Made by a program: the position numbers and the translations under genes. Of a DNA stretch of 8,472 nt, positions 5,302 through 8,472 are shown piece after piece. The stretch covers positions 1-8,472 of the forward strand of contig JACPGP010000011.1 in assembly GCA_016182425.1 (NCBI GenBank), given 5' to 3'. How positions within the stretch are numbered: the stretch's first letter is position 1; each line of letters opens with the position of its first letter. The stretch is from Candidatus Levyibacteriota bacterium. GTDB taxonomy: Bacteria; Patescibacteria; Microgenomatia; Levybacterales; UBA12049. The notes below the pieces were generated by a model. The model was given only the letters and a program-made list of their open reading frames with translations, did no database searches and was not told the DNA's origin.

Positions 5302-6147
5302 ATGCTAAAAATTATAAAAGCTACTGCGTTTTTTCTTTTTCTGATCCTCCTTCTTGCGGCGCCGATTGTGTATGTTGTTAATACTGTAAAGGGAAATTCA
5401 CTTGAAAAAATAGTTATAGACGCGCAGAAAGGAACAAAAGGAACATATGGGATCTATATAAAACATCTGATGAGTGGAGAGAACTACCATGATAAAGAAA
5501 ATATGCTTTTTGACGCTGGTAGTTTTTATAAATTATGGGTAATGGTGGCTGCATATGAACAGATAAAGCAAGATAAACTAAGAGAAGACGAAGAACTAAG
5601 TGCAGATATTGCAACACTCAATAAAAAATTTGATATTTCAGAAGATGCTGCCGAACAAACTGAAGGGAAAATAACACTCACTGTTTCTCAAGCAATTTTC
5701 CAAATGATTACCATCTCTCATAATCATGCAGCGCTTCTTCTTACAGACAGGATTGGCATTTCGAAAATCGCTGCAGTGCTTAAAAAATATAATTTGGATA
5801 ATTCAAGCATTGGAAATCCTCCTAAAACCACGGCGTATGACATGGCATTATTTTTTGAAAAACTCTACAATGGTGAAATTATTAATCAAACATACTCGAA
5901 AAAAATGTTACAAATTTTAAAGCAACAAAAATTAAACGATGGGCTACCAAAATATTTGTTAGATGACATCGGTGTTGCTCATAAAACAGCAGAAATAGAT
6001 TTTTTTAAACATGACGGCGGAATTGTATTTACAGATAAAGGAGATTATATTATAGTTGTTTTGTCTGAAAGCGATAATCCAGCTGGCGCCGCGGATCGCA
6101 TTGCAAACCTTTCAGAAGCTGTGTACCAGTACTTTCATAATCGCTGA
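5302..6147 (+). CDS. Membrane-anchored class A beta-lactamase-fold serine hydrolase
   Basis: This extracytoplasmic serine hydrolase belongs to the beta-lactamase class A / penicillin-binding protein superfamily. It has 281 residues, with one N-terminal hydrophobic segment (about 7-27) and no lipobox. The nucleophile motif is S74-F-Y-K77 (AGSFYKLWVM), the second motif S139-H-N141 (ITISHNHAALLL) stands where class A has SDN, and the third is H227-K-T-A230 where class A has KTG. HDGGIVFTDKGDY (237-249) fits the strand after it. The omega loop is missing: NPPKTTAYDMALFFEKLYNG follows the second motif after a shortened segment that contains no glutamate, so the deacylating Glu166 of true beta-lactamases is absent. 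The distance from the second to the third motif is about 15 residues shorter than in TEM-type enzymes. It is therefore more likely a cell-wall peptidase, esterase or transacylase than a drug-resistance enzyme. It seems monocistronic, with its own promoter and palindrome and no Shine-Dalgarno site. Confidence 0.85.
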   Translation: MLKIIKATAFFLFLILLLAAPIVYVVNTVKGNSLEKIVIDAQKGTKGTYGIYIKHLMSGENYHDKENMLFDAGSFYKLWVMVAAYEQIKQDKLREDEELSADIATLNKKFDISEDAAEQTEGKITLTVSQAIFQMITISHNHAALLLTDRIGISKIAAVLKKYNLDNSSIGNPPKTTAYDMALFFEKLYNGEIINQTYSKKMLQILKQQKLNDGLPKYLLDDIGVAHKTAEIDFFKHDGGIVFTDKGDYIIVVLSESDNPAGAADRIANLSEAVYQYFHNR

Positions 6148-6259
6148 TTCAATTTTTGGAACCGCACTTTGCGTTTTTATCTGTCTTTTGACGGCTCGTA
6201 ATATACTCCTTTTTTTGTAGTATCTCAAAACGGCGAGGAAGGAGAGAATCTTCAATATA

Positions 6260-6285
6260 TTGCCAGAAGTTGCCAAATATTGCCA
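6260..6285 (+). repeat. Three TTGCCA direct repeats at exact 10-bp spacing
   Basis: TTGCCA occurs at 6260-6265, 6270-6275 and 6280-6285, a period of one helical turn, with A/T/G-rich 4-bp spacers. The last copy forms an inverted repeat with the following GGCAA (TTGCC-AAA-GGCAA, 6280-6292). The array ends about 20 bp upstream of an extended -10 box and likely forms a regulator binding site on one face of the DNA. Confidence 0.6.
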
Positions 6286-6305
6286 AAGGCAAAAGTTATA
6301 AATTC

Positions 6306-6314
6306 TGCTATAAT
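6306..6314 (+). promoter_or_regulatory. Extended -10 promoter of the export operon
   Basis: TGC-TATAAT is a perfect TGn-extended -10 element, 20 nt before the ATG at 6335. No consensus -35 exists at 16-18 bp upstream (AAGGCA), which suits an extended -10 promoter, perhaps activated through the TTGCCA array. The expected transcription start is near 6321, giving a very short leader. Confidence 0.65.
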
Positions 6315-6334
6315 AGCCTCTCAAATCAATGTAA

Positions 6335-7546
6335 ATGAAAAACGTGCGTAAATTTTTATCTAGAAAAAGGTTCGTTGTTATTGGCGGTTTATTCTTACTT
6401 GTTGTTATATATTGGATTTTTCAAAACGCATTTCCAAAAACGCAAACGCCAACATACCAGATTCAAAAAGCGGAAAAAACAACGCTTGTTTCAACAGTTA
6501 CTGCGTCAGGACAAATTGTTGTATCAAATCGTATTAATGTTACAACTCAAGCAAGTGGAATTGTCAAAGACATTTTTGTCTCTGATGGACAAGTAATTAA
6601 CGCAGGGGATAAAATTTTAGAAATAACTCTTGATTCCCAGGGACAACAAGCATCAACAAAAGCTTGGTCTTCCTACCTTTTGGCAAAAACGTCTTTAGAT
6701 ACAGCGCAGGCAAATATTAACTCTTTGCAATCAAAGCTTTTTAAAGCAAACCAGGCATTTGTGAATGGGAAAGGAACAAAAGATCCTGTTACTGATGACC
6801 CAATCTATATTCAACAGCGAGCTGACTGGTTACAAGCAGAAGCAGATTATAAAAATCAGCAGGCAGTGATTGGGCAGACGCAAGCAGCAGTGGCGAGTAA
6901 CTGGCAAGCCTATCAACTGATCTCAAACATTGTAACAGCACCAATTTCTGGAGCAGTTGGTGATTTTCTTTATGCCCCTGGTATGAGTGTTAATGGGACA
7001 ACTACAGCTCAAAAAGTAGCCACTATCCAAACTGGCGGCAATATTATTGCTCAATTTAATCTATCCGAACTGGATGTGGTAAAAGTTCACGCCGGGCAGA
7101 AAGCAACAGTAACACTGGATGCATTTTCGGGTAAAGAGTTTTCTGGAAAGGTATTGGGAGTTGATAAAACAGGAGTTATTGCAACAGGGGTCACTAATTA
7201 CCCAGTTACAGTGCAGCTTGATACAGCTTTTAGTCAAATACTAGCCAATATGGCAGCCAGTGTAGTAATTACTATTAATGAAAAACCTGGGGTAGTGGTG
7301 GTACCATCATCTGCTGTGCAAGAAAGAGACGGCAAAACAGTTGTGAGAGTTTTAAAAGATAAGAAAATAGTTTTTATTCCTGTTGTTACAGGCGCAACAT
7401 CAGATACCGAAACAGAGATTGTGCGGGGATTAAAAGAGGGAGACGAAGTTATTACAGGAGTTGTAAATACTCAAAGAACAGGTGCGTCCTCACAATCGCC
7501 GTTTAATGTACAACCTCGGGGATTTGGTGGGGGTACAAGAAGATGA
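6335..7546 (+). CDS. MacA/HlyD-type membrane fusion (adaptor) protein
   Basis: This is the periplasmic-adaptor-type subunit of an ABC export system; in MacAB it links the permease to an outer partner. It has 403 residues: a basic N-terminus and one membrane helix (about 12-30), a first half-lipoyl strand set (about 50-100, ASGIVKDIFVSDGQVINAGD), a coiled-coil hairpin (about 102-196, Ala/Gln-rich), the second lipoyl half starting IVTAPISGAVGD (199-210), a beta-barrel domain (about 235-315), and a membrane-proximal domain (about 318-378) with VVVPSSAVQERDG and RGLKEGDEVITG. The tail is Ser/Gly/Arg-rich, ending GFGGGTRR. No lipobox is present. The gene overlaps the ATPase gene by 4 nt (ATGA). 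There is no Shine-Dalgarno site and only about 14 nt of predicted leader. If the host has one membrane, as Patescibacteria are usually thought to, it cannot act with TolC and would have another external role. Substrate is unknown. Confidence 0.92.
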   Translation: MKNVRKFLSRKRFVVIGGLFLLVVIYWIFQNAFPKTQTPTYQIQKAEKTTLVSTVTASGQIVVSNRINVTTQASGIVKDIFVSDGQVINAGDKILEITLDSQGQQASTKAWSSYLLAKTSLDTAQANINSLQSKLFKANQAFVNGKGTKDPVTDDPIYIQQRADWLQAEADYKNQQAVIGQTQAAVASNWQAYQLISNIVTAPISGAVGDFLYAPGMSVNGTTTAQKVATIQTGGNIIAQFNLSELDVVKVHAGQKATVTLDAFSGKEFSGKVLGVDKTGVIATGVTNYPVTVQLDTAFSQILANMAASVVITINEKPGVVVVPSSAVQERDGKTVVRVLKDKKIVFIPVVTGATSDTETEIVRGLKEGDEVITGVVNTQRTGASSQSPFNVQPRGFGGGTRR

Positions 7547-8208
7547 TTCGGGTCTCGCACCTAACAAAAATATATAAGACAGAATCTGGAGAGACCATGG
7601 CGCTTTCTGATGTCTCGTTTGCCATAAAAAAAGGGGAGTTTGTGGCCATTATGGGCCCGTCTGGTAGTGGTAAGTCAACCCTTATGCACCTGCTTGGCGC
7701 GCTCGATACGCCAACTTTTGGAACATATATGCTTGATGGGCAAGATATTGGTAAACTAGATGATGACGCGCAGGCTGAAATTCGAAATAAAAAAATCGGA
7801 TTTATTTTCCAATCATTTAATTTGCTGCCACGAACAACCGCCATCAAAAACGTGATGCTGCCTATGATGTACGCGGGTATCTCCAAAAAAGAGCGGGAAG
7901 ATAGAGCAAAATATCTCTTAGAACAAGTCGGTCTTTTTGATAGACTTTATCACACATCAAACCAACTTTCAGGAGGACAGCAGCAGCGAGTGGCTATTGC
8001 CCGAGGACTGGCGATGAACCCATCAATTTTACTTGCTGATGAACCAACAGGAAATATTGCCTCAACTCAAGCAAAAGAGATTATGGTAATTTTTCAAAAG
8101 CTAAACAAGGATGGACATACCATTATTATGATTACCCACGAAAAAGACATAGCAGCCTATGCTAAGAGGATTATCTATATTAGGGATGGGAAAATTGTGA
8201 AAGGGTAA
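7543..8208 (+). CDS. MacB/LolD-type ABC transporter ATP-binding protein
   Basis: This is the cytoplasmic ATPase that powers the adjacent permease. Its 221 residues are the normal length for a stand-alone LolD/MacB/FtsE-type subunit. Seen in order are Walker A GPSGSGKST (38-46), the Q-loop glutamine Q90 (GFIFQSFNLLP), the signature LSGGQQQRVAIARGL (142-156), Walker B ILLADE (162-167) with catalytic E167, and the switch histidine H199 (MITHE). The D-loop region reads PTGNIAST where the family usually has GNLDS, so the conserved Asp is Ala. The start overlaps the adaptor stop (ATGA), and its stop lies 1 nt before the permease ATG. E. coli MacB has ATPase and permease fused; here they are separate, as in many Gram-positive and LolCDE-like systems. 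Confidence 0.95.
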   Translation: MIRVSHLTKIYKTESGETMALSDVSFAIKKGEFVAIMGPSGSGKSTLMHLLGALDTPTFGTYMLDGQDIGKLDDDAQAEIRNKKIGFIFQSFNLLPRTTAIKNVMLPMMYAGISKKEREDRAKYLLEQVGLFDRLYHTSNQLSGGQQQRVAIARGLAMNPSILLADEPTGNIASTQAKEIMVIFQKLNKDGHTIIMITHEKDIAAYAKRIIYIRDGKIVKG

Positions 8209-8209
8209 T

Positions 8210-8472
8210 ATGGATTTTGTAGAAACAGTCAAAACTGCCTTTGAAGCTTTAATGCTTAACAAAACAAGAACAGCCCTGGCGACTTTGGGAATTATTATTG
8301 GCATTGCTTCAGTGATCGCCCTCTTGTCACTGGGGCAGGCCGGGCAAAAAGCAGTGGAGGCACAAATTCAGTCCCTTGGGTCAAACCTATTAACTATCGT
8401 GCCAGGAGCACTGCGGCCTGGTGATTTTCGTAGCGCATCAGGAACAGCCAATACCTTAACCTGGGCCGATGC
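8210..8472 (+). CDS. MacB-type ABC transporter permease, 3' truncated by window edge
   Basis: The visible 87 residues begin MDFVETVKTAFEALMLNKTR, the typical amphipathic start of a MacB/FtsX permease. One transmembrane segment follows (about 22-43, ALATLGIIIGIASVIALLSL), and then the start of the MacB_PCD-like external domain (SLGSNLLTIVPG). The start is 1 nt after the ATPase stop, with a weak AAAGGG 4 nt before the ATG. It completes an adaptor-ATPase-permease operon; the remaining helices lie beyond the window. Confidence 0.9.
   Translation, partial: MDFVETVKTAFEALMLNKTRTALATLGIIIGIASVIALLSLGQAGQKAVEAQIQSLGSNLLTIVPGALRPGDFRSASGTANTLTWAD

Noticed and set aside
6163..6178. Possible intrinsic terminator, CGCA-CTT-TGCG followed by five T, after the hydrolase gene
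   Set aside because: The location and T-run are right but the stem has only 4 bp with a 3-nt loop, too weak to call.
6200..6222. Possible hairpin ATACT...AGTAT around a T-run between the hydrolase and export operon
   Set aside because: It is only 5 bp, A/T-rich, with a large loop that itself contains the T-run, so it fits neither a terminator nor a clear operator.
6112..6324. Minus-strand 70-codon frame over the intergenic region before the export operon
   Set aside because: It runs opposite a perfect extended -10 and the TTGCCA array, has no ribosome binding site or recognisable feature, and overlaps the end of the hydrolase gene.

Overview
The window reads as a gene-dense, moderately A+T-rich bacterial chromosome segment. 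It holds ten clear protein genes and two tiny ones, with 3-25 nt gaps or 1-4 nt start/stop overlaps inside transcription units and no tRNA, rRNA, CRISPR array or insertion sequence. The gene set and style suggest a Candidate Phyla Radiation (Patescibacteria, perhaps Microgenomates-like) genome: compact proteins, a MacA-like adaptor with a Gly/Arg-rich tail, and a tiny Cys-rich protein beginning MCYNCGCG. This is inference from protein style; no marker gene is present. TGA and TAG both act as ordinary stops.

Region 1 (1-3154, + strand) starts inside ribBA and continues through ribD, a membrane-anchored type-1 copper cupredoxin, a 56-residue protein with a CxxCxC cluster, and an MsrQ/ferric-reductase-like haem membrane protein. 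Spacing is tight throughout (3 nt, 29 nt, 24 nt and a 4-nt ATGA overlap). Flavin biosynthesis therefore appears co-transcribed with a small membrane redox module. The cupredoxin and the Cys-rich protein carry by far the strongest ribosome binding sites in the window.

Region 2 (3126-5174, - strand) converges on region 1 with a 29-bp overlap of coding ends. In transcription order it encodes an NAD(P)H-hydrate epimerase (nnrE), a 69-residue two-helix membrane protein, and a membrane-anchored or secreted PQQ-type sugar (glucose/sorbosone) dehydrogenase. The dehydrogenase is a plausible extracytoplasmic electron source next to the copper/haem module, but no direct coupling is shown.

Region 3 (5175-6147) is a divergent control region with a perfect 15-bp palindrome beside a TATAAT box, followed by a membrane-anchored class A beta-lactamase-fold serine hydrolase. 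That protein keeps the nucleophile SxxK but lacks the Glu-bearing omega loop.

Region 4 (6148-8472) is a 187-bp intergenic region with three TTGCCA hexamers spaced exactly 10 bp apart and a perfect extended -10 box. It drives a MacA-like adaptor, a MacB/LolD-type ABC ATPase and the start of a MacB-type permease cut by the window edge, forming a tripartite-style export operon.

The best candidate for something undescribed is the cupredoxin / CxxCxC miniprotein / MsrQ-like cassette attached to the riboflavin genes.
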